From: Marinobacterium sp. xm-d-530
GTDB lineage: Bacteria; Pseudomonadota; Gammaproteobacteria; Pseudomonadales; Balneatricaceae
Length of the DNA: 64,000 nucleotides
NCBI RefSeq assembly: GCF_013283365.1
Contig: NZ_WBYM01000003.1
Coordinates: 186,001 to 250,000, forward strand
Reading direction: 5' to 3'
Both the position numbers and the translations under genes were made by a program. This document shows, one piece after another, positions 1-9,071 of the stretch; the first letter of the stretch is position 1, and every line of letters begins with the position of its first letter. The notes under the pieces are model-generated. The model was not told the origin of the DNA and searched no databases. It saw nothing but the letters and a program-made list of their open reading frames with translations.

Positions 1-1692
1 GTCACTTCCTTCCGTATCCCATTGACCGGATCGACCAACAAACAGGATGGCTACTTCGGCACTTTTTGCTAGTTCTACCGCAGCTTGTATTGCCTCATCC
101 CCTAAGGGTTTTGATAGACCAAAGCGCCAAGCGGCAAGGTCGAGATTGTCCGTATCCTTGGTAGCAAACTCCATCTCAAGGGTATAGGTTTTACCTTCCT
201 CGAATCGATAACTGGCAACGACCTCATCACATCCCTCCTCGAAGAAGGTTCGACCTTTCTGCCAGTGATCCCACACATTGATCACCAACTCGCCATTCAC
301 ATAGAACTTGGCAAGGCCTGCACTGTGAAGGCCAATATTAAAATCGCCCGTCACCGTTGCTATATAATCAACACTCGCTCGCAGAGAAAATGCGTGTTGA
401 TCGACCAGTCCATTCGCAACAGGGGGCAGAATGAAACTCTGGCTCTCATCAACCTCTTCAGTGAAAACCACCTCACCCGAAAGATCTCGATTAGCGAAGT
501 AATCGACTCGTATCTTTTGGTTGACCAGGGGCTCCCAGCGATGATTAGTACACCCCTGTGCATAATGAATAGCATCGCCACCCAGAAGGTTTGTTAATCC
601 CTGCATAGGTGAAACTGAATAGTGGGGATTAAGCATCGAGGAGCCACCGCCCATGATCTGAGCCTCGATGGCATTAGGCCCAATTACCGCAACGCTCTTT
701 AGGTCAGTAGACAGGGGTAGCAAGCCAGTGTTCTTAAGCAGCACACTAGCCTCAACACCGGCACGTCTGATCAGCTGCTGGTGTTCAGGGCGATTATCGG
801 CAATCTCTTTGAACGGCGAAGCATCATTAATAGCACCGCAACGCTCCATCAACTGAACCATGTTAACGGCCAGCTGACGAACCTGTTCAACAGGCACTTC
901 ACCGCGATCCACGGCGTTGAGCAATGTGTCACCGCGGTCTCGGGTTGGCCCTGGCATCTCTAAATCTAAACCCGCATTAATGGTTGGTGCCGTTGTTCTA
1001 GAACCAAACCAATCGGACATCACAATGCCGTCATAGCCCCACTCGTTGCGAAGAATTTCTGTCAATAACCAGTGATTTTCGGCGGCATAGGTACCATTAA
1101 TCTTGTTGTATGAGCCCATAATAGCCCAAGTACCCGCCTCTTTAATGGCAGCTTCAAAGGGGCGAAGGTAGATCTCGCGCAGTGTGCGCTCATCAATATC
1201 GGAACTGACCGTTGTGCGCTCAATTTCAGATTCATTTCCGATGAAATGCTTGGGTGTGGCAGCAACCCCTGCGCTTTGAAGCCCTCGGATGTATGAGACC
1301 GCCAGTGCAGCGGTTAGCTCAGGATCTTCTGAATAGCACTCAAAGTTACGGCCATTAGTCACAGATCGTTGAATATTGATGGTCGGACCAAGCAGCACGT
1401 GTGCCGATTTAGATTTAACTTCATCAGCAATAGCGCCACCCACCTTCGCAAGCAGGGCTCGGTTCCAGGTTGCGCCTAAGGCAATACCAACGGGGAAGCA
1501 GGCTGCCGTCACACCGCCAAATAGAGAACCACCACCACGTGCACCATTAGGTCCATCAGTGACACGCAGCTTATGGATTCCTAGTCTAGGGATAGCATTA
1601 ACTGACCAAACATCTTCACCGGACAGTAGAGAGATTTGCTCTCTCAAACTCATCGAATCAACCAGTACCTCAGCCGTCTGTCGGTCAGCCAT
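1..1692 (-). CDS. Glycoside hydrolase family 3 beta-glucosidase-like, partial (3' end outside window)
   Basis: The frame is open for 564 codons from an ATG at 1692, preceded by a strong GGGAGAGG Shine-Dalgarno, to the window edge, so the C-terminus is missing. The N-terminal half is a GH3 catalytic barrel, with KHFIGNE and the nucleophile motif VMSDW (Asp at about residue 227). The alpha/beta sandwich follows (SVLLKNTGLLPL), then an inserted PA14-like domain around residues 390-520 (NIGLHSAGLAKFYVNG). The family hydrolyses beta-linked glucosides or related glycans. No signal peptide is visible, so it is probably cytoplasmic. It lies 25 bp after the upstream minus-strand gene and may be cotranscribed with it. 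The family is clear; the substrate is not known. Confidence 0.9.
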   Translation of the reverse strand, partial: MADRQTAEVLVDSMSLREQISLLSGEDVWSVNAIPRLGIHKLRVTDGPNGARGGGSLFGGVTAACFPVGIALGATWNRALLAKVGGAIADEVKSKSAHVLLGPTINIQRSVTNGRNFECYSEDPELTAALAVSYIRGLQSAGVAATPKHFIGNESEIERTTVSSDIDERTLREIYLRPFEAAIKEAGTWAIMGSYNKINGTYAAENHWLLTEILRNEWGYDGIVMSDWFGSRTTAPTINAGLDLEMPGPTRDRGDTLLNAVDRGEVPVEQVRQLAVNMVQLMERCGAINDASPFKEIADNRPEHQQLIRRAGVEASVLLKNTGLLPLSTDLKSVAVIGPNAIEAQIMGGGSSMLNPHYSVSPMQGLTNLLGGDAIHYAQGCTNHRWEPLVNQKIRVDYFANRDLSGEVVFTEEVDESQSFILPPVANGLVDQHAFSLRASVDYIATVTGDFNIGLHSAGLAKFYVNGELVINVWDHWQKGRTFFEEGCDEVVASYRFEEGKTYTLEMEFATKDTDNLDLAAWRFGLSKPLGDEAIQAAVELAKSAEVAILFVGRSGQWDTEGSD

Positions 1693-1717
1693 CACCTCTC
1701 CCTTTTATTTATTGGTT

Positions 1718-3091
1718 TTACCCTTTTAAACGTCGTGCAAAACGTTTCTCAATAGCGGTGATCATAGCGCCCGCAACATCCTTACCGGAAGCCCCCTCAA
1801 TACCCTCTAAACCTGGGGATGAGTTAACCTCCAATAGAAGAGGGCCTTTGCGAGAACGGATGATATCAACACCCGCCACCTTCAGACCTAGGGTTTTAGC
1901 CGCTTTAATCGCTAGCTTGCGCTCTTCTGCTGAAATGCGAACCGAAGAGGCCGAACCGCCTTGGTGTATGTTTGCACGGAACTCGCCTGGTGCCGCAGTA
2001 CGCATAATCGAAGCGACTACTTTGCCGTCAATGACAAAACAGCGTAGATCTTTGCCATCCGCCTCTTTGACAAACTCTTGTACCAACAAGTTAGCTCGAA
2101 GCGCTTTAAACGCGTTGATTACCGACTCAGCTGCTTTACCCGTTTCGGCCAACACAACTCCACGACCTTGCGAGCCTTCGAGTAGCTTTACGATCAAAGG
2201 TGCACCGCCGACCATCTCAATGAGGTCATTGGTATCCATCGGTGAATTGGCAAAGCCTGTTGTAGGAATATCCAAACCCGACTTCTGCAGCAGTTGCAGC
2301 GAGAAGAGTTTGTCACGCGAACTTGTGATCGCCTCTGCCGTATTCTGAACATAGACGCCAAGACTCTCAAAGTGACGAGCCAGTGCACAGCCATAAAACG
2401 TCATTGAAGGTCTAATTCTAGGAATGATGGCATCAAAATCGTTCAGGATAGCGCCACCACGGTAGTGAACCTCTGGATTATCAGCATCCATCTTCATGTA
2501 ACACTGTTTGATGTTCAAGAAGACCATCTCATGTCCGCGCGCCTCACCCGCCTCAATCAAACGACGGTTTGAGTAGAGATCCGGATTGCTAGCCAACACA
2601 CCAATTTTCAGAGCAGTGCGAGCTGTTGGGTTCACACCGTACATCTGATTACACTCAGTAATGGTGCGCTCACCCTGCAGACAACTACCTTCAGGATCAA
2701 CGATCATGCGACCTGACATCGCTTCACGACCCAGCAACATTCTATAACCCATAGAATCACGGTTAGTGAGTGTTAACTCAGCCTCAAACGTTTGATCTGC
2801 CAGGGTAATGTTGGTTTTTACAACGTAACGTCTCTCGGCTGTTCCGCTTGATGACTTTACAGTACGGCGATCAACTACCTGAGCTTCACAACGAACAACT
2901 AGCTCATCATTTTTTTGCAGAGGGTGGATCTCGAAAGAGACCCAAGTGTCTCGATTACGAGTGAATTTACGAATGTTAAACGCATGCAGTGATGAGGTTT
3001 TTGCCCCCGAATCGACACGAGCTTTAACAGCGGGCAGGCCCAATAGAGGAAGGCCACACCACTCCTCAGAACCAACGATCAGTTTGTCCAT
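1718..3091 (-). CDS. ATP-dependent zinc protease (RimB-like) fused to RimK-type ATP-grasp ligase
   Basis: This is a two-domain protein of 457 aa. Residues about 1-145 match the small ATP-dependent zinc protease family, a retropepsin-like fold, with the [10 protein letters not shown] motif near residue 26 and LLGREAM near 120. Residues about 160-457 form an ATP-grasp domain of the RimK glutamate ligase type ([31 protein letters not shown]). RimK adds glutamate to the C-terminus of ribosomal protein S6, and RimB-type proteases are encoded beside it in pseudomonads. Here both are one chain. The start is MDKLIVG because GGAGA sits 7 nt before that ATG; an ATG 12 nt further upstream lacks a ribosome site. 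The ligation substrate is inferred from the family only. Confidence 0.85.
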   Translation of the reverse strand: MDKLIVGSEEWCGLPLLGLPAVKARVDSGAKTSSLHAFNIRKFTRNRDTWVSFEIHPLQKNDELVVRCEAQVVDRRTVKSSSGTAERRYVVKTNITLADQTFEAELTLTNRDSMGYRMLLGREAMSGRMIVDPEGSCLQGERTITECNQMYGVNPTARTALKIGVLASNPDLYSNRRLIEAGEARGHEMVFLNIKQCYMKMDADNPEVHYRGGAILNDFDAIIPRIRPSMTFYGCALARHFESLGVYVQNTAEAITSSRDKLFSLQLLQKSGLDIPTTGFANSPMDTNDLIEMVGGAPLIVKLLEGSQGRGVVLAETGKAAESVINAFKALRANLLVQEFVKEADGKDLRCFVIDGKVVASIMRTAAPGEFRANIHQGGSASSVRISAEERKLAIKAAKTLGLKVAGVDIIRSRKGPLLLEVNSSPGLEGIEGASGKDVAGAMITAIEKRFARRLKG

Positions 3092-3280
3092 AATGTTCTC
3101 CATTTAATGGGGCGAACCATAGCTCATAAATCCCCAATCACGTAGCTTTTTATAGCAACGATTGGTGAAAAATACTCAGCCTTTATCTGTATATTTTTTA
3201 GCCATATTTAATACCACTTTCAAAAAATAGGTCTATATTGAAGGAGATAGAGTTAAGTTACTGAATTCAGGAGTTGTAAA

Positions 3281-4540
3281 TTGCGACGTAGGCAATTTAT
3301 TAAAAACGCTGCGGGTATTGCACTGCCTGCAGCAATTGGGGGCTTCCCTGCGATTTTAAAAGCAGAGAATGCTCGCCCGACTATTCGTGTCATGGGAACT
3401 CACGTTACCCTGCAGGAAGAGCTACGTCTGCGTGCCGAAAAAGAGCTCTGGATTAATATTCAGTTCTACCCAGGCGGTAGTGCTGAAGTACTCATGCGCG
3501 CAACAACCAACCCCTCCTCATTTGATCTGTATGAGCAGTGGTCAAACTCCATAAGAGTTCTATGGAATGCCGGTGCGATTCAATCAATCGATACACAACG
3601 AATTCAGTACTGGAATGAGATCAATAACCTCTCGAAAAACGGTCAGATTTCGGAGGGCGCCAAGATCGGCCGCGGCGATGCACCACACCGTATTCTCTAT
3701 GTACAGAAGGATAAAACTTTAGGCCGTGAGCCTAGCCAAAACGTTAGTTTCCTACCCTATGTGCACAACACCGACTCCTTTGGCTATGACTCACGCTACA
3801 TTGATGTTGGCGAACCCTACATCACAGAGAGCTGGGGCTGGCTCTTAAACGATAACTATTCCGGTAAGGTCGCCATTGTGAACGAACCCACGATCGGCAT
3901 ATTTGATTTAGCCTTAGCCGCTCAAGCAAAAGGACTTATGACCTTTAATGACATAGGTAACATGAGTATCAGTGAGATCGATCAGCTGTTTGAGATCGCA
4001 ATTGATTACAAAAAACGCGGCCATTTCAGGGGGGTATGGTCATCCGTCCCCCACTCCGTTGAGTTGATGGCGAACAACGAAGTCATCATTGAGAGCATGT
4101 TCAGTCCCGGTGCTTCTGCACTCCAAGGGCAAGGGATCCCGTGCATTTACGCTGCGCCGAAAGAGGGCTATCGAGCATGGCATGGGGTCATGTGTCTCTC
4201 CAGCCAAACGCGGGGCGAGCAAGAGGACGCAGCTTACCAATTTATGAATTGGTGGTTATCGGGTTACCCAGGAGCCTTTATTGCAAGGCAGGGGTATTAC
4301 ATCTCCAACCCAGAACGCTCTAAACAGTTTATGAGCCCAGAGGAGTGGGACTATTGGTACGCGGGCAAACCCGCCGCTACATCGCTAAAAGGGACAGATG
4401 GCTCGATTTCAGTAGCGGAAGGTTCCATAAGAACGGGCGGATCCTACGAACAACGCTTCAGCAATGTTGCCGTTTGGAACAGTGTCATGGACACCTATGA
4501 CTATACACTGCCCAAATGGAAAGAATTTGTGCTGAGTTAG
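3281..4540 (+). CDS. Tat-exported PotD-like periplasmic solute-binding protein
   Basis: The 419-aa protein starts at a TTG with AGGAG 7 nt upstream. Its N-terminus begins MRRRQFIKNAAG followed by a hydrophobic stretch, a twin-arginine signal peptide. The mature part resembles polyamine/extracellular solute-binding proteins (PotD/YdcS group), with the usual two-lobed layout and a conserved WGWLLND region. No permease or ATPase gene is nearby. Instead the next gene, 9 bp downstream, is a membrane diguanylate cyclase. By analogy with the NspS-MbaA pair of Vibrio cholerae, it may act as a ligand sensor for the cyclase rather than as a transport component. The ligand is unknown. Confidence 0.8.
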   Translation: MRRRQFIKNAAGIALPAAIGGFPAILKAENARPTIRVMGTHVTLQEELRLRAEKELWINIQFYPGGSAEVLMRATTNPSSFDLYEQWSNSIRVLWNAGAIQSIDTQRIQYWNEINNLSKNGQISEGAKIGRGDAPHRILYVQKDKTLGREPSQNVSFLPYVHNTDSFGYDSRYIDVGEPYITESWGWLLNDNYSGKVAIVNEPTIGIFDLALAAQAKGLMTFNDIGNMSISEIDQLFEIAIDYKKRGHFRGVWSSVPHSVELMANNEVIIESMFSPGASALQGQGIPCIYAAPKEGYRAWHGVMCLSSQTRGEQEDAAYQFMNWWLSGYPGAFIARQGYYISNPERSKQFMSPEEWDYWYAGKPAATSLKGTDGSISVAEGSIRTGGSYEQRFSNVAVWNSVMDTYDYTLPKWKEFVLS

Positions 4541-4549
4541 GGGAGTTGA

Positions 4550-6286
4550 ATGCCTGCTCAAAGAGTTCCTTTTACCACTCGAATTTACACCGGTTATTTT
4601 TTAATGGGGCTGATTACCCTTGCGCTGGGGATTATTGCTTTTATCGGGCTCACAACCCTTAACAAACAGTTTGATCAACAAAACGATCTATCGAGCAATT
4701 TAAAACATGCAACGCAATTAGGTTTTCATGCAGCCGAGATGCAGAGCCGCGCTGAAACCTTTTTAAGAGTTGGTCAGACCCAAGCAGCCGACTCTGTCGA
4801 CAATGCCTACCGATCTGCACTGTACGAGCTATCAACGCTCTCGTCATTAGAGAGCGAAACAGCCAAACCGATCATAAAACGAGTGGATGAACATCTTCAT
4901 ACTTTTCAAAAGGCGTTTAAGGCAGCTAAAACTCAGCGATCGCGCCGACAACAGCTTGTAAAGACAACACTTCCCAGTGTCACGAATAGTTGGGGCGCTC
5001 TAATCGAAGCCTATCAAAAGCAGACCATATCGGCCGGCTCTTTAGCGATTAGCAACAATATTTGGCGAGACCTATTAATCATCGAAAAACACATGGGGCA
5101 ATATTTTGAGTCACTCAACCCAGCCGAGCTGGAACTGGTGGATGAGTACTATCAACACGTAATGGGGTTGATAGAAGATCTCTACATTCTAGAGAGCTAC
5201 CCCCCACAAATCACCCGTTTAGATATCATCCATGACTCATTGGCTCGTGGTTACTCAACATTCAATGAGGGTGTTCAAACCACCCGAAACTATCTCTTTT
5301 TAATTAATGTTGTCATGGCGGCCGAGAGTTATGAAATTAAATATCTTTCTGAGAAATTAACTCAAGAGTTCAGGCAGGCCCTAAGCAGCACTCAAGAACA
5401 ATCTTCAAGCATAGTCAGTTCTTTATCACAGCAGCTAATTGCACTCTGCATTCTCTTCATCTTGATGACGGTCATTATCGGAATGGTCGTCGGCAGAAGT
5501 ATAGAGAGACCCATTGCCAGACTGAGAGAGATTTTTGATCGACTATCCAATGGCGAGCGAAAAGTACCCATCCCAACTTACCACTCTAAAGACGAGATAG
5601 CGGCCCTGGCTGTTTCAGCAGAGGCATTTAGGGAGGCCAACGAAAACACACAGAAGTTGCTCGATAAGTACCAAGAGCTCAGTTCGCAACTCGATGAGAA
5701 GGTCAAACAACGAACCAAAGAGCTCGAGAAAGCGAATCACCGATTAAAAGATCTATCAGTAAAAGATGGACTTACGCAGATCTATAACCGACGCTTCCTC
5801 GATGCAAGCTTGGTCGAAAACTTTAATCGTGCCCGACGCAGCGCCCTTCCACTATCGGTTATTATCTTAGATATCGATTACTTCAAAGCGTACAACGATA
5901 CCTACGGCCATCAGGCGGGCGATACCTGTATTCAACGTGTCACCCAAGCGATGAGTCATATATTTCATCGCTCTACTGATACCGTCGCTCGTTACGGTGG
6001 AGAAGAGTTTGTTGCTCTCCTTTTCGACACGCCTGCACCAGCGGCACAAGCGCTTGCTGAAAAACTGCGTAAAGAGATTGAATCGAAAAACATTCCGCAT
6101 CGTGCATCACCCATTGGTTGTGTCACGGTGAGTTTGGGCTGTTGCACCTGGACACCTGATACAGAATTCATGAGTGGCGAAGAGCTCTTAAATCAGGCAG
6201 ACAAAGCGCTGTATCGATCTAAAGATAGCGGGCGAAACCAATTAGGCATCTGTTCTACAAAACCGCCATCAGAAGGGAGTAGCTGA
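4550..6286 (+). CDS. Membrane diguanylate cyclase (periplasmic sensor-HAMP-GGDEF)
   Basis: In this 578-aa protein a first membrane segment lies around residues 13-36, a helical periplasmic region spans about 37-290, and a second membrane segment around 293-317 leads into HAMP. A coiled coil (LDEKVKQRTKELEKANHRL) precedes a GGDEF domain with active-site GGEEF at residues 483-487. An RSTD inhibitory-site motif lies five residues before it. These features predict synthesis of c-di-GMP with product inhibition. It starts 9 bp after the binding-protein gene, so the two form an operon and the binding protein is the obvious candidate input. Its 3' end overlaps the convergent azlD gene by 32 bp. Confidence 0.92.
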   Translation: MPAQRVPFTTRIYTGYFLMGLITLALGIIAFIGLTTLNKQFDQQNDLSSNLKHATQLGFHAAEMQSRAETFLRVGQTQAADSVDNAYRSALYELSTLSSLESETAKPIIKRVDEHLHTFQKAFKAAKTQRSRRQQLVKTTLPSVTNSWGALIEAYQKQTISAGSLAISNNIWRDLLIIEKHMGQYFESLNPAELELVDEYYQHVMGLIEDLYILESYPPQITRLDIIHDSLARGYSTFNEGVQTTRNYLFLINVVMAAESYEIKYLSEKLTQEFRQALSSTQEQSSSIVSSLSQQLIALCILFILMTVIIGMVVGRSIERPIARLREIFDRLSNGERKVPIPTYHSKDEIAALAVSAEAFREANENTQKLLDKYQELSSQLDEKVKQRTKELEKANHRLKDLSVKDGLTQIYNRRFLDASLVENFNRARRSALPLSVIILDIDYFKAYNDTYGHQAGDTCIQRVTQAMSHIFHRSTDTVARYGGEEFVALLFDTPAPAAQALAEKLRKEIESKNIPHRASPIGCVTVSLGCCTWTPDTEFMSGEELLNQADKALYRSKDSGRNQLGICSTKPPSEGSS

Positions 6287-6575
6287 GTATTCCTGCTAGT
6301 AATGAGTAGAGTAGGCTTCGCGTCCAAGCGCCAACCAACAAGGTTAAACACGCAGCGATCAGTCGAGTCGGCTCTAACTCTCCGCTGCTGCTACTTAACA
6401 CCATAGGCATAGCTATACCCGGCAAAATAGCCACCGATGTATAGCCCAAAGCTCGCTCAACCGGTTTGGGAAGTTGACGATCACCAATTAGCCCTAAGAA
6501 AGAGAAACGAATCGCAAAGCTGCCCAGACTTAAGCCCGCTATGATCATCCAAACATACAGATCAGAGTGAATCAT
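6255..6575 (-). CDS. azlD: AzlD-family small subunit of branched-chain amino acid exporter
   Basis: This is a 106-aa hydrophobic protein with about four membrane segments and the AzlD-type motif FLGLIGDRQLP followed by a PVERALGYTSVAILPG stretch. AzlD pairs with AzlC to export branched-chain amino acids and analogues from the cytoplasm. Its ATG overlaps the stop of azlC by 4 bp, indicating translational coupling. The 3' end runs 32 bp into the 3' end of the convergent diguanylate cyclase gene, which leaves no room for a separate terminator. Confidence 0.88.
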   Translation of the reverse strand: MIHSDLYVWMIIAGLSLGSFAIRFSFLGLIGDRQLPKPVERALGYTSVAILPGIAMPMVLSSSSGELEPTRLIAACLTLLVGAWTRSLLYSLLAGILSYSLLMAVL

Positions 6576-7300
6576 ACAGCCTCCTTCGAACGGCGCTTTT
6601 CAAGCCAAACTTCCGATAGATAGCCCACCGCCAACGCCATGACTCCGGCCACCAAAAGTCCTGAACTGAATGGGAAATCTGCAAATAACAAGGTAAACAG
6701 GACTGAGGTAAATGCTGCAAGTAGGTGTGGAATACTTCTTAAAAGTGGTGCAACCAAGGCTAAAAAGGTGACGGGGACCGCAAATTCTAGCCCTAATTCG
6801 GATGGAATTTGATTGCCCACCACCGCTCCAAGATAAGTGCCGAGATACCATAGAGAGGAGACCGGAATCGCAACCCCAAAAAAGACACCTAACCGCTCAT
6901 CCAACGAAAGGTTGGGGTTTTTATTGTGCTCTAGCGCTGTCACAGCGTATGACTGATCAAAAATCCAATAGCTTGCTAGGACTCTCTGCCAGAGTTTCGC
7001 TTTCCCAATCAGTGGCACTAGGGCAGCTGAGTACATGCCCATCCTCAGGTTCACCGCAAGCGAGGTGGCTAGAATAATGACGGTAGGGGCATTCTCCTCC
7101 ATAAGTGTCACGGCTGTAATTTGCGCAGCGCCTGCTAAGACCGCAAAGCTAAACCCCATCACTTGAAGCACATTTAAACCTGCTTCTGTGGCTAAAAGCC
7201 CAAACAGTGTGCCAAATGGAACCATGACGATATAGAAAGGGAGCGACGAGATAAAACCACGCCTAGCGCCTTGCCAAAATAGCTTATTACGACCAAACAA
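6572..7300 (-). CDS. azlC: AzlC-family large subunit of branched-chain amino acid exporter
   Basis: A 242-aa membrane protein begins with TTG, preceded by AAGGAAA at about 8 nt. It has AzlC features: an N-terminal GFISSLPFYIVMVPFGTLFG segment, MEENAPTVIILATSLAVNLRMGMYS in the middle, and FDQSYAVTALEH. It forms the main channel of the AzlCD exporter, and azlD follows with a 4-bp overlap. The pair is usually under an Lrp-like or other local regulator, but none lies adjacent here. The amino-acid substrate is inferred from the family. Confidence 0.9.
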   Translation of the reverse strand: MFGRNKLFWQGARRGFISSLPFYIVMVPFGTLFGLLATEAGLNVLQVMGFSFAVLAGAAQITAVTLMEENAPTVIILATSLAVNLRMGMYSAALVPLIGKAKLWQRVLASYWIFDQSYAVTALEHNKNPNLSLDERLGVFFGVAIPVSSLWYLGTYLGAVVGNQIPSELGLEFAVPVTFLALVAPLLRSIPHLLAAFTSVLFTLLFADFPFSSGLLVAGVMALAVGYLSEVWLEKRRSKEAV

Positions 7301-7402
7301 CAGAGGTTTCCTTATGGGACGGAAAAAGTGAGAATAGTGTTTCAGTTAGGTCCACTATTGTGATCTTTAGCCAACGCGACAACAAGTAAAAAGAGGAGCT
7401 AA

Positions 7403-7798
7403 GTGCTCGACAAAATCCTGAATGCATTTCGCAATTCAAAATGGCGAGGCTCAAGTTTCATTATCGTGGGTATCGATTTTGTAGAACATCAACTCGCCCA
7501 AGCACTGATTGAGAGAGGTGGAAAAATAATAGCCTTTGTCGATGATGAGCCATGGAGCCATAAAACCGAGATGCTTGGAGCCCCGCTTCGATATCCAAGC
7601 GAAATAGAAGCACTGGCTCAGCGACATCATGTTCAAGCTGTGGTTACATTCAACCAAAGATCTGAGCTGCTGCCTGATGAATGCGTTAAGCAACTTAGCT
7701 CAATGAACATACCCACTGTCCAAATGGACCCAAACCTGAGTTTGGAAGAACAACTGAATACGATCTCTTCAACGCTGGACTCATATGAACAGAAGTAA
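7403..7798 (+). CDS. Stand-alone Rossmann-like nucleotide/CoA-binding domain protein
   Basis: The 131-aa protein starts at a GTG preceded by GAGGAG. It has a Rossmann-type pattern: a beta strand FIIVGIDFVEHQLAQALIERGG, then KIIAFVDDEPW, and a strand AVVTFNQ. This resembles the N-terminal CoA/NAD-binding lobe found in polysaccharide-biosynthesis dehydratases and PglD-type acyltransferases, but nothing catalytic follows. Its last 14 bp overlap the start of the downstream exporter gene, so the two are translationally linked. I do not recognise a specific function; a ligand-sensing or regulatory role is only a guess. Confidence 0.6.
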   Translation: MLDKILNAFRNSKWRGSSFIIVGIDFVEHQLAQALIERGGKIIAFVDDEPWSHKTEMLGAPLRYPSEIEALAQRHHVQAVVTFNQRSELLPDECVKQLSSMNIPTVQMDPNLSLEEQLNTISSTLDSYEQK

Positions 7799-8660
7799 CG
7801 CGACACTGATTGGTTTTTCAGCCATAGCGCTCTGGGGTGCCTTGGCTCTGTTAACTCGGTTAACGGATAACCAGATCCCACCCTTTCAATTAATGTCGAT
7901 GACCTTCGCCATTGCTTTTCTACTGATGCTTACCAAATGGCGTAAAGAGGGTCACTGGGGTGTCCGTTACGCAAAACAGAAAAAGCCTGTCTGGCTATTA
8001 GGCGTAAGTGGCTATTTTGGTTACCACTTCTGCTACTTTTTAGCGATGTCGAAAGCGCCGGCTGTGCAGGTCAGTCTATTAGCCTACCTTTGGCCCCTAC
8101 TGATTGTTCTATTCTCTACCCTACTTCCAGGCCACCGTTTTAGATGGGCGCATCTAGTCGGCGCTCTATCAGCTCTAGCGGGCTGTTGGTTATTGATTGG
8201 GGGTGGCAGTGACGCCTTCGAACCGCAATACACGTCAGGCTATCTAATCGCCCTAGCCTGTGCTCTAATCTGGTCTAGCTTTTCTGTCACCAGCCGTTTG
8301 GCCGCCAATGTACCGACCGATGCGGCTGGCTGGTTTTGTGGTGCCACAGCGGTATTGGCCTTCTTCTGTCACCTCGCCTGGGAGACAACCGTCATGCCAG
8401 CCAATCTGATTCAATGGATAGGAGTGATTGGCCTTGGCCTGGGGCCAGTCGGCATCGCCTTTTTCAGTTGGGATTACGGGGTAAAGCACGGCAATATTCA
8501 ACTGCTGGGGGTACTGGCCTATTCAGCACCGTTGATCTCGGTCGTGCTGTTGGTTCTGTTTGGATTAGCGGAACCGAGCTGGACTCTTGCCTGGGCCTGT
8601 CTGGCTATTGTCGGTGGGTCACTGATTGCAGGTTTTGAACGCAACAAAAAAGCCGCTTAA
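7785..8660 (+). CDS. EamA/DMT-family exporter, YddG-like
   Basis: This is a 291-aa protein with about ten membrane segments in two EamA repeats. The N-terminus NATLIGFSAIALWGALALLTR and the motifs VSLLAYLWPLLIVLFS and GVKHGNIQLLG align well by eye with E. coli YddG, an exporter of aromatic amino acids and analogues. The start lies inside the 3' end of the preceding small Rossmann gene. The 3' end contains a hairpin that acts as terminator for the convergent minus-strand gene. Family assignment is firm; the exact substrate is inferred. Confidence 0.85.
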   Translation: MNRSNATLIGFSAIALWGALALLTRLTDNQIPPFQLMSMTFAIAFLLMLTKWRKEGHWGVRYAKQKKPVWLLGVSGYFGYHFCYFLAMSKAPAVQVSLLAYLWPLLIVLFSTLLPGHRFRWAHLVGALSALAGCWLLIGGGSDAFEPQYTSGYLIALACALIWSSFSVTSRLAANVPTDAAGWFCGATAVLAFFCHLAWETTVMPANLIQWIGVIGLGLGPVGIAFFSWDYGVKHGNIQLLGVLAYSAPLISVVLLVLFGLAEPSWTLAWACLAIVGGSLIAGFERNKKAA

Positions 8661-8670
8661 TAGAGCGGCT
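8646..8670 (-). terminator. Rho-independent terminator for the DUF2892 gene
   Basis: AGCCGCT and AGCGGCT form a perfect 7-bp stem with a 6-nt loop. On the minus strand it is followed by a run of five U. It lies inside the last codons and stop of the convergent exporter gene. Confidence 0.75.
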
Positions 8671-8690
8671 CTTCAATCACTTAGCGGAAC

Positions 8691-8906
8691 TTAAAACGCT
8701 GTACCCGCTTTACCGCCTAGCTTCTTCAGGATAATTGCCAATGGGCAGAATCCAGTAAAGGCTGTTTGGAATAGGTTCGCACCAACAAAGGCTGTGAACC
8801 ACAACCAGTACTCACTGACAAACAGTGGGCTAGCCGCTACGCCCAGTGCCAAGCTCAACAAAACCATAAAGCCAGCAAAGGCAAATACCATACGTTCTAC
8901 AGACAT
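8691..8906 (-). CDS. DUF2892 small inner-membrane protein
   Basis: This is a 71-aa protein with two hydrophobic segments (about residues 6-28 and 33-50) and the family signature [28 protein letters not shown]2892 domains occur alone or at the C-terminus of membrane rhodaneses such as YgaP. Exported rhodaneses do occur in this window, but 8 kb away. The molecular function is unknown. A perfect 6-bp dyad lies about 57 bp upstream and could be an operator. Confidence 0.85.
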   Translation of the reverse strand: MSVERMVFAFAGFMVLLSLALGVAASPLFVSEYWLWFTAFVGANLFQTAFTGFCPLAIILKKLGGKAGTAF

Positions 8907-8962
8907 GTTCCGTCCCTCTCAAAATTGAAATTAGGTGGTTCAACTCGAACCAATTTCTATAT

Positions 8963-8978
8963 ATTAGTTTTTACTAAT
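8963..8978. promoter_or_regulatory. Dyad ATTAGT-N4-ACTAAT upstream of the DUF2892 gene
   Basis: A perfect inverted repeat with 6-bp arms and a TTTT spacer lies in the AT-rich divergent region between the DUF2892 gene and pyrC. Its size and position suit an operator for a small dimeric repressor, but no regulator gene is adjacent. This is an inference from symmetry alone. Confidence 0.35.
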
Positions 8979-9071
8979 TAAACAAGCAACTAATTTATAA
9001 AATGCACAGCGACCTCTAACCAAACCGTGTAAAATATTCAGATCGAAAATTTTTAAGGAGTGGGCGATCCC

